32,824 bases of DNA from Pseudomonadota bacterium. GTDB lineage: Bacteria > Pseudomonadota > Alphaproteobacteria > Sphingomonadales > Sphingomonadaceae. The stretch is from the NCBI GenBank assembly GCA_021794525.1, contig JAJYQP010000062.1:1-32824 (forward strand), given 5' to 3'. The translations under genes were made by a program, and so were the position numbers. Position 1 is the first letter of the stretch, and every line of letters begins with the position of its first letter. This document shows positions 8,552 to 18,360 of this stretch, piece by piece. Below the pieces are notes generated by a model, which was not told the origin of the DNA, searched no databases, and saw nothing but the letters and a program-made list of their open reading frames with translations.

Positions 8552-9197
8552 TACCGACGCGCAGCGCCGCACCAAGAACATCGTGAGCCTGGCGGCGCTG
8601 GTTGCCATCGTTCTGCTGAGCGCCTGGGCGATATTCGGTTACCGGACTATCGCCCCGCGGGTGGCGACTCCCAAGCCGGTGCCCACCGCGACCCCGGCCT
8701 TTGCCGGAGCGGCGCCCGACCGCCTGTTCCTGACCCCGGCCGAAACCGCCGAGGCGGCCAGGCGCGGGCTGCTGCCAGCGGGTACCCGCTCGATCATCGG
8801 CACCGGCAAGCAGCTGGCCTATGGTGAATGGCGATGGGACGACAAGGGCGTTCCCGCTGGCCCGACTCGTGTGCGGGTCGATCTCGCGCGCCAGCTGGTC
8901 TCGGTCTATCGCGGTGCGGACGAGATCGGCACTGCGGTCGTCCTCTACGGGACCGATGGCAAGGAGACCCCGCGCGGCAAGCTGCCGATCCTCGGCAAGA
9001 CCCGCGACTATCACTCGAAAACCTACGACGCGCCGATGCCCTACTCGCTCTGGCTGCGCGACGACGGGGTCGCACTGCACGGCAGTTCCGTCACGGGGGG
9101 ACGTGCGACCAATGGCTGTATCGGCGTGCCCGAGGCCTTTGCCGCCAGACTGTTCGAGATCGTGGAGAAGGGGGACATCATCGAGGTCGTCGCCTGA
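8535..9197 (+). CDS. L,D-transpeptidase (YkuD domain)
   Basis: A 220-residue protein from the GTG at 8535, preceded by GGAAG. An ATG at 8514 would add seven residues. It has one membrane helix (about 17-36), a proline-rich linker, then a YkuD catalytic domain from about residue 110. The active site reads HGSSVTGGRATNGCIG, with His182 and the nucleophile Cys195; the residue after GCI is Gly where most relatives have Arg. Such enzymes form 3-3 crosslinks in peptidoglycan or attach proteins to it, in the periplasm. The gene overlaps the PEP-CTERM gene by 17 bp in another frame, so the two are probably translationally coupled and may share a wall-related task. Confidence 0.9.
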   Translation: MSDTPDTDAQRRTKNIVSLAALVAIVLLSAWAIFGYRTIAPRVATPKPVPTATPAFAGAAPDRLFLTPAETAEAARRGLLPAGTRSIIGTGKQLAYGEWRWDDKGVPAGPTRVRVDLARQLVSVYRGADEIGTAVVLYGTDGKETPRGKLPILGKTRDYHSKTYDAPMPYSLWLRDDGVALHGSSVTGGRATNGCIGVPEAFAARLFEIVEKGDIIEVVA

Positions 9198-9216
9198 GCG
9201 GCGACCCGTCGGAGTC

Positions 9217-9744
9217 CTACCAGAGCATCCAGACGATTGCAGTCGGCACCGCCCAGCCGGCGAGCGCAAGGCCGCCAATGATCCACAGCCGCTTCCCCAG
9301 CGGAAGCCGACCGTCCTGCGCCGCGCGCAACGCGTCCTCGCGGGCCCAGGCCTGCTCCAGCTTCACCATCCCCTCGGCCCGCGGATGGGGTGCCATGGGG
9401 ATGAGCGCCGGCGGGGACGCGCGCAACAGGGCGGCGCTGAGGCTTGCCTGAGAAAGCGTCCGGATGAAGCGGCAGCCGATCAGTCCTTCGTCGGCCCATA
9501 CGACCTCGGCCGCGTGCGCCTGGCCGTCCGGCAGTTCCACCTCGATTTGCGACCCGACGGGCACCTCTGCAGCGCTCTCGATCAGCAGGCCGGTGCGCGA
9601 AAGGTTATGCACCTGGACCCCGCCCCGGCCTTCCTTCGTCGCCACGCGCGCATCGAGGCGCAGGACACGGCGATCGGAGACGCGCTGCTCGCTGCTGTCG
9701 GTGAAGCTGGCGGTGAGGGATTTGCTGAGCATGCGGAGCACCAT
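9217..9744 (-). CDS. PilZ domain protein with C-terminal membrane helix
   Basis: The 175-residue protein carries an N-terminal PilZ domain (about residues 20-100). The c-di-GMP-binding signature is present: RxxxR at 21-25 (RVSDR) and NxSxxG at 47-52 (NLSRTG). The remaining beta-barrel strands are visible in VVWADEGLIGCRF. The C-terminus has a hydrophobic segment (about 152-173), so it is probably membrane-attached, with the PilZ domain in the cytoplasm. It lies 67 bp downstream of atpC on the same strand and converges on the L,D-transpeptidase gene. It may respond to c-di-GMP in controlling envelope or surface functions; the target is unknown. Confidence 0.88.
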   Translation of the reverse strand: MVLRMLSKSLTASFTDSSEQRVSDRRVLRLDARVATKEGRGGVQVHNLSRTGLLIESAAEVPVGSQIEVELPDGQAHAAEVVWADEGLIGCRFIRTLSQASLSAALLRASPPALIPMAPHPRAEGMVKLEQAWAREDALRAAQDGRLPLGKRLWIIGGLALAGWAVPTAIVWMLW

Positions 9745-9784
9745 GCGCCCCGCATCCTCAAACCATCGTAAATTTTCATGGTTA

Positions 9785-9805
9785 AGGCGGCGTTGACGAC
9801 CGCCT
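9785..9805 (-). terminator. Possible weak hairpin after the atp operon
   Basis: AGGCGG (9785-9790) and CCGCCT (9800-9805) form a six-base stem with a nine-base loop between atpC and the PilZ gene. There is no clear U-run on the minus-strand transcript, so termination may be weak or absent, and the PilZ gene may be partly co-transcribed with atp. Confidence 0.3.
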
Positions 9806-9811
9806 GGGGAA

Positions 9812-10069
9812 TTACCCTTCGACGTGCTCGGCGAGCACGGTCAGGCCGTTCGCGCCGACCTCGGCGAAGCCTCCGCGCACCATGATCTCCTCAGGGCTGC
9901 CGCCTTCGGTCTTGTAGATCTTGAGCGCGCCGTCCTTCATCGTGGTCATGTAGGGCGCGTGGCCTTCCAGCACGCCCTCCTCGCCCTCGGTGCCGGGGAC
10001 GACGACCATGTAGACCTCGTCCGAGCGGACGAGCCGCTCGGGGGTCACCAGTTCGAAGTGTAGCGCCAT
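9812..10069 (-). CDS. atpC: ATP synthase F1 subunit epsilon (short form)
   Basis: The 85-residue protein from the ATG at 10069 ([14 protein letters not shown]) matches the N-terminal beta-sandwich domain of epsilon, including [22 protein letters not shown] and [18 protein letters not shown]. It ends directly after this domain and so lacks the C-terminal pair of helices of the ~139-residue E. coli protein, which inhibit ATP hydrolysis. Short epsilon subunits occur in related alphaproteobacteria, where a separate zeta protein does the inhibition; none is in the window. Four bases separate it from the atpD stop. An upstream in-frame start at 10114 lies inside atpD and is unlikely. Confidence 0.95.
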   Translation of the reverse strand: MALHFELVTPERLVRSDEVYMVVVPGTEGEEGVLEGHAPYMTTMKDGALKIYKTEGGSPEEIMVRGGFAEVGANGLTVLAEHVEG

Positions 10070-10073
10070 CGGA

Positions 10074-11567
<1,494 letters not shown>

Positions 11568-11936
11568 TTAGCCGGCGTGGTGTTCCATATGCTTCTTGCA
11601 CATCGCTTCGGGGTCCTTGAGCGTCCAGGCGGTGTCGCCGGCCACAAGGGTCGCCTCGTCGCGGAGGTACTTGTCCTCGCCGAGGCCGTATTCGCAGATT
11701 ACTTCGGGCGAGCCCATGCCCGCCCGCTTGCAGACGACCTGGTTGACCTTCTCGGCCTTGGGGCAGGCTTTGGCGAACAGCGCGCTGAAGGTGTCCTTGT
11801 CAGGTGCCGGGAGGCTGGGCTTGGGCGCAGCGGTGGCGGTTGCAGTCGCGGTGGCAGTCGGGGCGGGGGCGGCTTCCTGCTGGCTGCCACAGGCGGCGAG
11901 CGCGAGAACGGGAAGGAGGAGAGCGATCTTGTTCAT
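11568..11936 (-). CDS. Small cysteine-containing lipoprotein inserted in the atp operon
   Basis: The 122-residue product begins MNKIALLLPVLALAACGS, a signal peptide with a clear lipobox (LAAC, Cys16), so it should be a lipid-anchored periplasmic or outer-membrane protein. A short Ala/Thr/Pro linker (22-45) follows, then a small domain with four cysteines (58, 69, 81, 113) that could form two disulfides, ending in a histidine-rich tail. I do not recognise the family. The ATG at 11936 has AAAGGG upstream, which overlaps the atpG stop; the gap is 11 bp, so it is probably translated as part of the operon. Its position between atpG and atpD is not the usual order. A link to ATP synthase is only inferred from position. 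Confidence 0.85.
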   Translation of the reverse strand: MNKIALLLPVLALAACGSQQEAAPAPTATATATATAAPKPSLPAPDKDTFSALFAKACPKAEKVNQVVCKRAGMGSPEVICEYGLGEDKYLRDEATLVAGDTAWTLKDPEAMCKKHMEHHAG

Positions 11937-11947
11937 TAAGTGACCCT

Positions 11948-12826
11948 TTACAGTGCTTCCGCACCAGCAATGATTTCGATGAGTTCGGTGGTGATCGCGG
12001 CCTGGCGGCTGCGGTTGTACTGGATGGTGAGCTTGTTGATGAGGTCGCCCGCGTTGCGCGTGGCGTTGTCCATTGCAGTCATCGAGGCGCCCTGTTCGCT
12101 CGCCTCGCGCTCCAGAAGCGCGACGAAAAGCTGGGTGCGGATGTACCGCGGCAGCAGCTCGCCGAGGATGGTCTCCTCGTCGGGCTCGTATTCGACCACG
12201 GCGTCGGCCCCGGCCTGCATCGCGGCGCCTTCCGGCGTCGGGACGGGCATGATCTGGACCACGGTCGGGTCCTGCGCCAGCGCACTCTTGAACACCGGGT
12301 AGACGAGGTGGGCGACGTCGAACTGCCCGGCCTCGAACTTCGTCACCAGATCGTCGGCGATCGCCTCGGCCTCGGTGAAGCCCAGGTTGCGGACGGCGGA
12401 GGTGTCGTATTCGGTCTTCACGCTCGCGGCATAGTCGCGCTTGATCGGTGCACGGCCCTTGCGGCCGACGAGGTAGAATTCGACCTGCTTGCCCTGCGCG
12501 ATCAATTCGCGCGCCTGCAGCTTGGCCGCCTTGACGATATTGGCATTGAGGCCGCCGCACAGGCCCTTGTCGGTGTTGACGACGACCAGCAGGTGCCGTT
12601 CCGCCTTGCCCGTGCCGCGCAGCAGCAGCGGGGCGCTGTCGCCCGAAACCCTGGTGGCGAGCGAGCCCATCACCTTGGCGAGACGCTGCGAATAGGGACG
12701 CGCGGCTTCCGCAGCGGCCTGCGCACGGCGCAGCTTGGCCGCGGCGACCATCTGCTTCGCCTTGGTGATCTTCTGCGTCGACTTGACCGACTTGATCCGG
12801 TTTTTCAGTTCTTTGAGGCTGGCCAT
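11948..12826 (-). CDS. atpG: ATP synthase F1 subunit gamma
   Basis: The 292-residue protein is the central stalk subunit that couples rotor to catalytic ring. The N-terminal helix [30 protein letters not shown] sequence and the C-terminal ATELI-type helix ([15 protein letters not shown]) are well conserved, as is [15 protein letters not shown]. The usual M in KITKAMKMV is Q here (KITKAKQMV), a common variation in related bacteria. It begins after a palindromic repeat that separates it from atpA. No damage was seen. Confidence 0.97.
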   Translation of the reverse strand: MASLKELKNRIKSVKSTQKITKAKQMVAAAKLRRAQAAAEAARPYSQRLAKVMGSLATRVSGDSAPLLLRGTGKAERHLLVVVNTDKGLCGGLNANIVKAAKLQARELIAQGKQVEFYLVGRKGRAPIKRDYAASVKTEYDTSAVRNLGFTEAEAIADDLVTKFEAGQFDVAHLVYPVFKSALAQDPTVVQIMPVPTPEGAAMQAGADAVVEYEPDEETILGELLPRYIRTQLFVALLEREASEQGASMTAMDNATRNAGDLINKLTIQYNRSRQAAITTELIEIIAGAEAL

Positions 12827-12848
12827 GTTACTCTAACTCATCCCTTTC

Positions 12849-12937
12849 TCGTCATGCTGAACTCGTTTCAGCATCCATTTCGCCTCACGCTCGGTGCCAT
12901 CCGGAGAGATGGACCCTGAAACAAGTTCAGGTGACGA
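12849..12937. repeat. Palindromic intergenic repeat (REP/BIME-like) inside the atp operon
   Basis: Two arms, 12849-12881 and 12906-12937, are imperfect inverted copies of each other. Each arm also forms its own hairpin: TGCTGAA/TTCAGCA with a five-base loop in the left arm and CCTGAA/TTCAGG with a five-base loop in the right. This is the layout of dispersed palindromic elements that are common in sphingomonad genomes. In the atp transcript it lies between atpA and atpG, where it may affect processing or mRNA stability. No second copy was noticed in the window. Confidence 0.8.
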
Positions 12938-12957
12938 AGAAGGTTTGGGTTGCTCCC

Positions 12958-14499
<1,542 letters not shown>

Positions 14500-14514
14500 T
14501 CAGTGGAGCAGGGC

Positions 14515-15069
14515 TCAGGCCTTCATGGCCTGGGCGAGGGTGTTGAGGCGAGTGCGGATCGAGGCGTCGATGCGCTTCGAGCCGAGGGTGACGACGAGCC
14601 CGCCGAGAAGGTCGGGATCGGTTTTCGTGGTCAGCTTGACCGTGCGGCCTTCGCGCGCCGTCAGCTTCTGGCGGAGCGTTTCGACCTGCGCGTCGGTCAA
14701 CGGGTGCGCGCTGGTGACTTCGGCGGTCACCTCGCCGCGCTGGGCGGCGGCGATGGCGCGGAAGGCGCGGATGACGGCGGGGAGCTGGGCGAGGCGGCGA
14801 TTGGTCGCCAGCACACCGAGGAAATTGGCGGTCAGCGGCGACAGCTTCATCGCCTTGGCCAGCGCGGCGAGCGTCTTTTCGGCATCGCCGCGGCTGATCT
14901 TGGGATTGGTGGTCAGCGCGGCGAACTCGGGCGATTCGGCAAGTGCCTTCGCCAGCGTCTCGAGATCCGATTCGACGGCGGTGACCGTTCCGTTCTCGCT
15001 GGCGAGATCGAACAATGCCGAAGCATAGCGCCCTGGCAGGCTAGCCTGAATACCGGCGGAAATGTCCAC
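14515..15069 (-). CDS. atpH: ATP synthase F1 subunit delta
   Basis: The 184-residue protein is the delta (OSCP-like) peripheral-stalk subunit that links F1 to F0. It shows the N-terminal [11 protein letters not shown] motif, a helical N-terminal domain, and the C-terminal signature [25 protein letters not shown]. It is the first gene of the operon. The F0 genes (a, b, c) are not adjacent, as is normal in alphaproteobacteria. Confidence 0.97.
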   Translation of the reverse strand: MDISAGIQASLPGRYASALFDLASENGTVTAVESDLETLAKALAESPEFAALTTNPKISRGDAEKTLAALAKAMKLSPLTANFLGVLATNRRLAQLPAVIRAFRAIAAAQRGEVTAEVTSAHPLTDAQVETLRQKLTAREGRTVKLTTKTDPDLLGGLVVTLGSKRIDASIRTRLNTLAQAMKA

Positions 15070-15113
15070 GCGTACGTCCTCTTGGGTTCGCTAGGAATGG
15101 CGATGTGATGCTC

Positions 15114-15137
15114 GCCAGAATCGGGCGCGCATCTGGC
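15114..15137 (-). other. Leader hairpin upstream of atpH
   Basis: GCCAGA (15114-15119) and TCTGGC (15132-15137) form a six-base stem with a twelve-base loop in the presumed 5' leader of the atp operon, about 45 bases before the atpH start. It has no T-run, so it is not a terminator. Any effect on expression is speculative. Confidence 0.35.
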
Positions 15138-15158
15138 ACCCCGGCGAAAGCTGGCGCG

Positions 15159-15187
15159 CGCCTAGCAGCGGGCTTTCCCGATTGCAA
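15159..15187 (-). promoter_or_regulatory. Candidate promoter of the atp operon
   Basis: On the minus strand TTGCAA (15187-15182) is followed after 17 bases by TAGGCG (15164-15159). The -35 box is fair and the -10 box poor, but spacing and position (about 90 bases before atpH) fit. This is the best candidate I could find in the 174-bp gap. Confidence 0.3.
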
Positions 15188-15258
15188 CCGGACTGTGCGG
15201 ATGCGGAAGAACCGGCCTCGCCGCGGCACCAAAACCGCGGGCAATGCATTCGCACGAG

Positions 15259-15664
15259 ATGCCCGGCCCCGTCCTCGTACCCGTCCTCGGCGACCAGTTT
15301 TCGCCCGGTCTCGCCTCGCTGCGCGGCTGCGACCCGGCCGATACCGTGGTGCTGATGATGGAGGTGTGGGAGGAGGCGATCTATATGCGCCATCACCAGC
15401 AGAAGACCGCACTCATCTTCTCGGCCATGCGCCATCCGGATGAGCGATTACTGCGCGGGCTGCCGCTACTCGCCCGAGGGCGAGACGGGCGAGGGCGCGT
15501 GTCCCTTCAACCCGCGCATCGACCGCGCCTACGCGACATGGGACCGGCTAGGCGAAGATCGGCAGCGGGCGCACCTCGACAGTGCCGAGGCCGCGCTGGC
15601 CGCGCTCGAACCTGCCAAGGCGGGGTGGGCGCAGGTCAGCCCTCCGATTGAGCTTCTCTCCTGA
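15259..15664 (+). pseudogene. Remnant of a cryptochrome/photolyase-family (FeS-BCP type) gene
   Basis: The first part reads LVPVLGDQFSPGLASLRG, then DTVVLMMEVWEEAIYMRHHQQKTALIFSAMRH, the N-terminus of bacterial photolyase-related proteins. At about 15432-15440 this jumps, in another frame, to MSDYCAGCRYSPEGETGEGACPFN, the cysteine-rich C-terminal segment that helps bind the iron-sulfur cluster. After CPFN (about 15509-15512) it jumps again to PRIDRAYATWDRL, leaving out the LYWDFL-type segment of relatives. Intact members have about 500 residues; only about 135 remain, with the flavin-binding core gone. It cannot be a working photolyase. It is divergent from atpH and its end overlaps the convergent ada gene by 29 bp. 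Confidence 0.85.
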
Positions 15665-16679
15665 GCAGCTCGCGCTTGATCGCGAGCCCATAGGCATAGC
15701 CGCCGATGTTGCCCCCGGTGCGCACCACGCGGTGGCAGGGGATGAGTACGGCGACATTGTTGCGGGCATTGGCACTCCCGGCCGCGCGCACGGCCTTGGG
15801 GTTGCCGGCGGCGGCGGCGATCTCGGCATAGGTGCGGGTCTCCCCGGCAGGGATTTCGCGCAGAGCCTGCCAGCACGCCTCCTGGAAGGCGGTGCCTTTC
15901 ACGTCGAGCGGGATATGGGCGAAATCGCCCGGTTGTTCGACGCTCGCGATCACCTCGGCGAGAAGCGCTTCGAAGGCCGCCCCGCCCTCGACCAGAACGG
16001 CTTGGGGAAACCGCTTGGCGAGCGTCTCCGGCCCCTCGGCGAAGGAGAGGCGGCACACGCCCTTGTCGGTCGCGGCGACCAGCATCTCGCCCAGCGTGGT
16101 GGGCACCACCGCCCAGTGGATCGTGACCCCGTGGCCGCCATGGGCCCATGCACTCGGCGCCATGCCCAGTTTCCCTCTCTGCCCGTCATAAAAGCGCGAG
16201 GGCGCGCCATAGCCCGCCTCGTAGATCGCCTCGGTTACACTGGCCCCGCCGCTCAGCGCCTCGCGCGCCCGCTCGCCGCGAAGGGCGCGGGCATAGGCGG
16301 CGGGCGAGAGTCCGGTGGAGCGCTTGAACAGGCGCTGGAAATGCGCTGGCGAATAGCCGGTGATCCGCGCCAGCTCGTCGAGCGTGGGCGCGCCGTCCGC
16401 GGCGTGGCGGATCTCGTCGATCGCGGCAAGCACCGCCGCCTCCTCGTTCGACTGCCGGTTTGGCGCGCAGCGCTTGCATGGCCTCAGACCCGCGGCCTCC
16501 GCCTCGGCGCAGCTGGCATAGAAACGCACGTTCTCGCGCTTGGGCGGGCGGGCGGGGCAGGAGGGGCGGCAATAGATGCCGGTGGAGTGGACGCCGGTGA
16601 TGAAATGCCCGTCGAAGCGGCGATCCTTGTCGAGCGCGATACGCCAGCGTTCGTCGTCGGTGAGGGTGAGCGGCGTCAT
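15636..16679 (-). CDS. ada: Bifunctional Ada: transcriptional regulator / O6-methylguanine-DNA methyltransferase
   Basis: The 347-residue protein has all Ada parts. The N-terminal methylphosphotriester domain holds the four zinc cysteines 37, 41, 68 and 71 (GIYCRPSCPAR, RPCKRC), of which Cys37 would accept the methyl group. An AraC-type helix-turn-helix domain follows (about 80-175; ITGYSPAHFQRLFKRSTGLSP). The C-terminal methyltransferase has the active site IPCHRVV with Cys315. It repairs alkylated DNA and, when methylated, activates its own and other repair genes. AAAGGA lies upstream of the ATG at 16679. The upstream gap contains GCGCAAGCG, only loosely like an Ada box. The gene ends within the photolyase remnant. 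Confidence 0.97.
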   Translation of the reverse strand: MTPLTLTDDERWRIALDKDRRFDGHFITGVHSTGIYCRPSCPARPPKRENVRFYASCAEAEAAGLRPCKRCAPNRQSNEEAAVLAAIDEIRHAADGAPTLDELARITGYSPAHFQRLFKRSTGLSPAAYARALRGERAREALSGGASVTEAIYEAGYGAPSRFYDGQRGKLGMAPSAWAHGGHGVTIHWAVVPTTLGEMLVAATDKGVCRLSFAEGPETLAKRFPQAVLVEGGAAFEALLAEVIASVEQPGDFAHIPLDVKGTAFQEACWQALREIPAGETRTYAEIAAAAGNPKAVRAAGSANARNNVAVLIPCHRVVRTGGNIGGYAYGLAIKRELLRREAQSEG

Positions 16680-16788
16680 GGAATCATCCTTTCATGGCTT
16701 GGCGGGGTCATGCAATCGGATATCGCTTGCGCAGACGCGAAGCGTCCCGGCGCTTGCGGTCAATGCCATGCGCGGCGATAGGGCGGGG

Positions 16789-18351
16789 ATGACGCGCTTC
16801 CTGTTCGCAGTTCTGGCACTGCTCTTCGCCGCCCCGCTCGCCGCCGATCCTGGCGATGTCGATGCGGCGGCGCGCGGAGTGGTGCGCGTCGTGATCGTCG
16901 ACAGGGACGGCGACGGCGTCTTCCCGGTCAGCCACGGCACGGGCTTCGCGGTCGCGCCGGACCGGATCGTGACCAATGCCCATGTCGTGGCCGAGGCGAG
17001 CCGCAACGGGGACTTGCGGGTCGCCATCGTGCCGCCCGAGAGCGGCGGCGCGGTGTTCGGGCGCATCCTTGCCGTCAGCCAAAAGAACGACCTCGCGCTG
17101 ATCGCGGTCGACGACGGCAAGCTGCGCCTGCCGCCGCTGGCGCTGGCGGGCGGCGCACGGCAGGACAGCGGCGAGGTGGCGGCGGTCGGCTATCCGATGA
17201 ATGTCGACCGGGCGCAGGGCCTGTCCATCGACGATATCTTCTCCGCCCAGCCGCCCGTGAAGAGCCGCGGCTTCCTTTCGGGCTACCGTCCCAGCCGCGA
17301 CTTCGACACCGTGCTCCACACCGCGCCGATCGCGCGGGGCAATTCGGGCGGCCCGCTGCTCGACGGCTGCGGGCGAGTGCTCGGCGTCAACAGCTTCGGC
17401 GCGGAGAGCGAGAGCGCCGATGCAGAGTTCTTCTTCGCCGTCTCCGCGCGCGAGCTGGTGCCTTTCCTGCGCGCCTATGGCGTGACGCCGCGGATCAACG
17501 CGACGCCGTGCCGCAGCCTCGCCGATCTCGACGCCGCCGAGCAGGCGCGGCGGTCGGCCGAACAGCAGGCGGCGCTGACCGCGATGGAGCACCGCGCCGA
17601 GACGCGGCGGGTGGCGCAGGACCGCGCCCGTTTCGAGGCGGAAATGCGCGTGCGCGACGAGCGCGACGACCGGATGGTCGCGACCATGATCCTGCTGCTG
17701 GTGGCGGCGGGCCTCGGCTGGTGGGCCTTCGAGAAGCGCGAGCGGTGGGACGATGACGGCGCGAAGCTGCCCTGGCCGCAGCCCAACCGCCTCGCCCTCG
17801 CCGGGGCCGGGGCGGTGCTTGCGGGGGCGCTGTTCCTGCAACTGACACGGCCGGGGATCGATGAGATCGACCGGCGCACTGCCGCGGCTGTGGGCGGCGA
17901 TAAGGACGCACAGGCCACGACCGGCGGTGCGGCTGGCGGTGCTGCCGGGAAACGCATCTACCTCTGCCGCCTCGACCAGCAGCGCAGCCGTGTGACCACC
18001 AGCGCGACCGACGACGTGACGATCGAGTGGACGCCCGACGGCTGCGTCAACGGGCGCACGCAATACGGACTCTCGCAAGGGATCTGGAACCGGGTGCTGG
18101 TGCCCAACGACGATCAGGAGGTTTCGGTCAACAGCTTCGATCCCGCGACGCGCGAGTTCCGGACCGAGCGCTATCTGCTCTCGCAAGCGGCGATGAGAGA
18201 TGCTCGCGCGGCCCGCGGCGCCTATTCCGCCCCGCTGTGCGGCACGGCGGACGCAGCCGGAACGCTGGGCGAACACCAGCGGACCGTCCTCGACGCCCTG
18301 CCGCCCAAGCCCAACGAGCGGCTGGTCTTCGCCTGCGAGGAGCGAAAGTAG
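16789..18351 (+). CDS. Trypsin-like serine protease with two membrane helices and a C-terminal domain
   Basis: The 520-residue protein begins with a signal peptide (MTRFLFAVLALLFAAPLAA). A trypsin/HtrA-like domain follows with the full triad: His65 (TNAHVV), Asp101 (NDLALI) and Ser186 (GNSGGP). No PDZ domain is visible. Residues ~245-300 are a charged coiled coil rich in Ala, Glu and Arg. Then come two hydrophobic segments (MVATMILLLVAAGLGWWAF and LALAGAGAVLAGALFLQL), a linker, and a ~130-residue C-terminal domain with three cysteines, unknown to me. I chose the ATG at 16789 because GGGCGGGG precedes it and the signal peptide begins there. The protease domain should be periplasmic. Substrates are unknown. 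It is divergent from ada and convergent with priA. Confidence 0.88.
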   Translation: MTRFLFAVLALLFAAPLAADPGDVDAAARGVVRVVIVDRDGDGVFPVSHGTGFAVAPDRIVTNAHVVAEASRNGDLRVAIVPPESGGAVFGRILAVSQKNDLALIAVDDGKLRLPPLALAGGARQDSGEVAAVGYPMNVDRAQGLSIDDIFSAQPPVKSRGFLSGYRPSRDFDTVLHTAPIARGNSGGPLLDGCGRVLGVNSFGAESESADAEFFFAVSARELVPFLRAYGVTPRINATPCRSLADLDAAEQARRSAEQQAALTAMEHRAETRRVAQDRARFEAEMRVRDERDDRMVATMILLLVAAGLGWWAFEKRERWDDDGAKLPWPQPNRLALAGAGAVLAGALFLQLTRPGIDEIDRRTAAAVGGDKDAQATTGGAAGGAAGKRIYLCRLDQQRSRVTTSATDDVTIEWTPDGCVNGRTQYGLSQGIWNRVLVPNDDQEVSVNSFDPATREFRTERYLLSQAAMRDARAARGAYSAPLCGTADAAGTLGEHQRTVLDALPPKPNERLVFACEERK

Positions 18352-18360
18352 CCGCCGCGC

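Noticed and set aside
16680..16788. Ada box in the ada/protease divergent gap
   Set aside because: GCGCAAGCG only partly resembles the known Ada-binding sequence, which varies among bacteria. Too weak to annotate.
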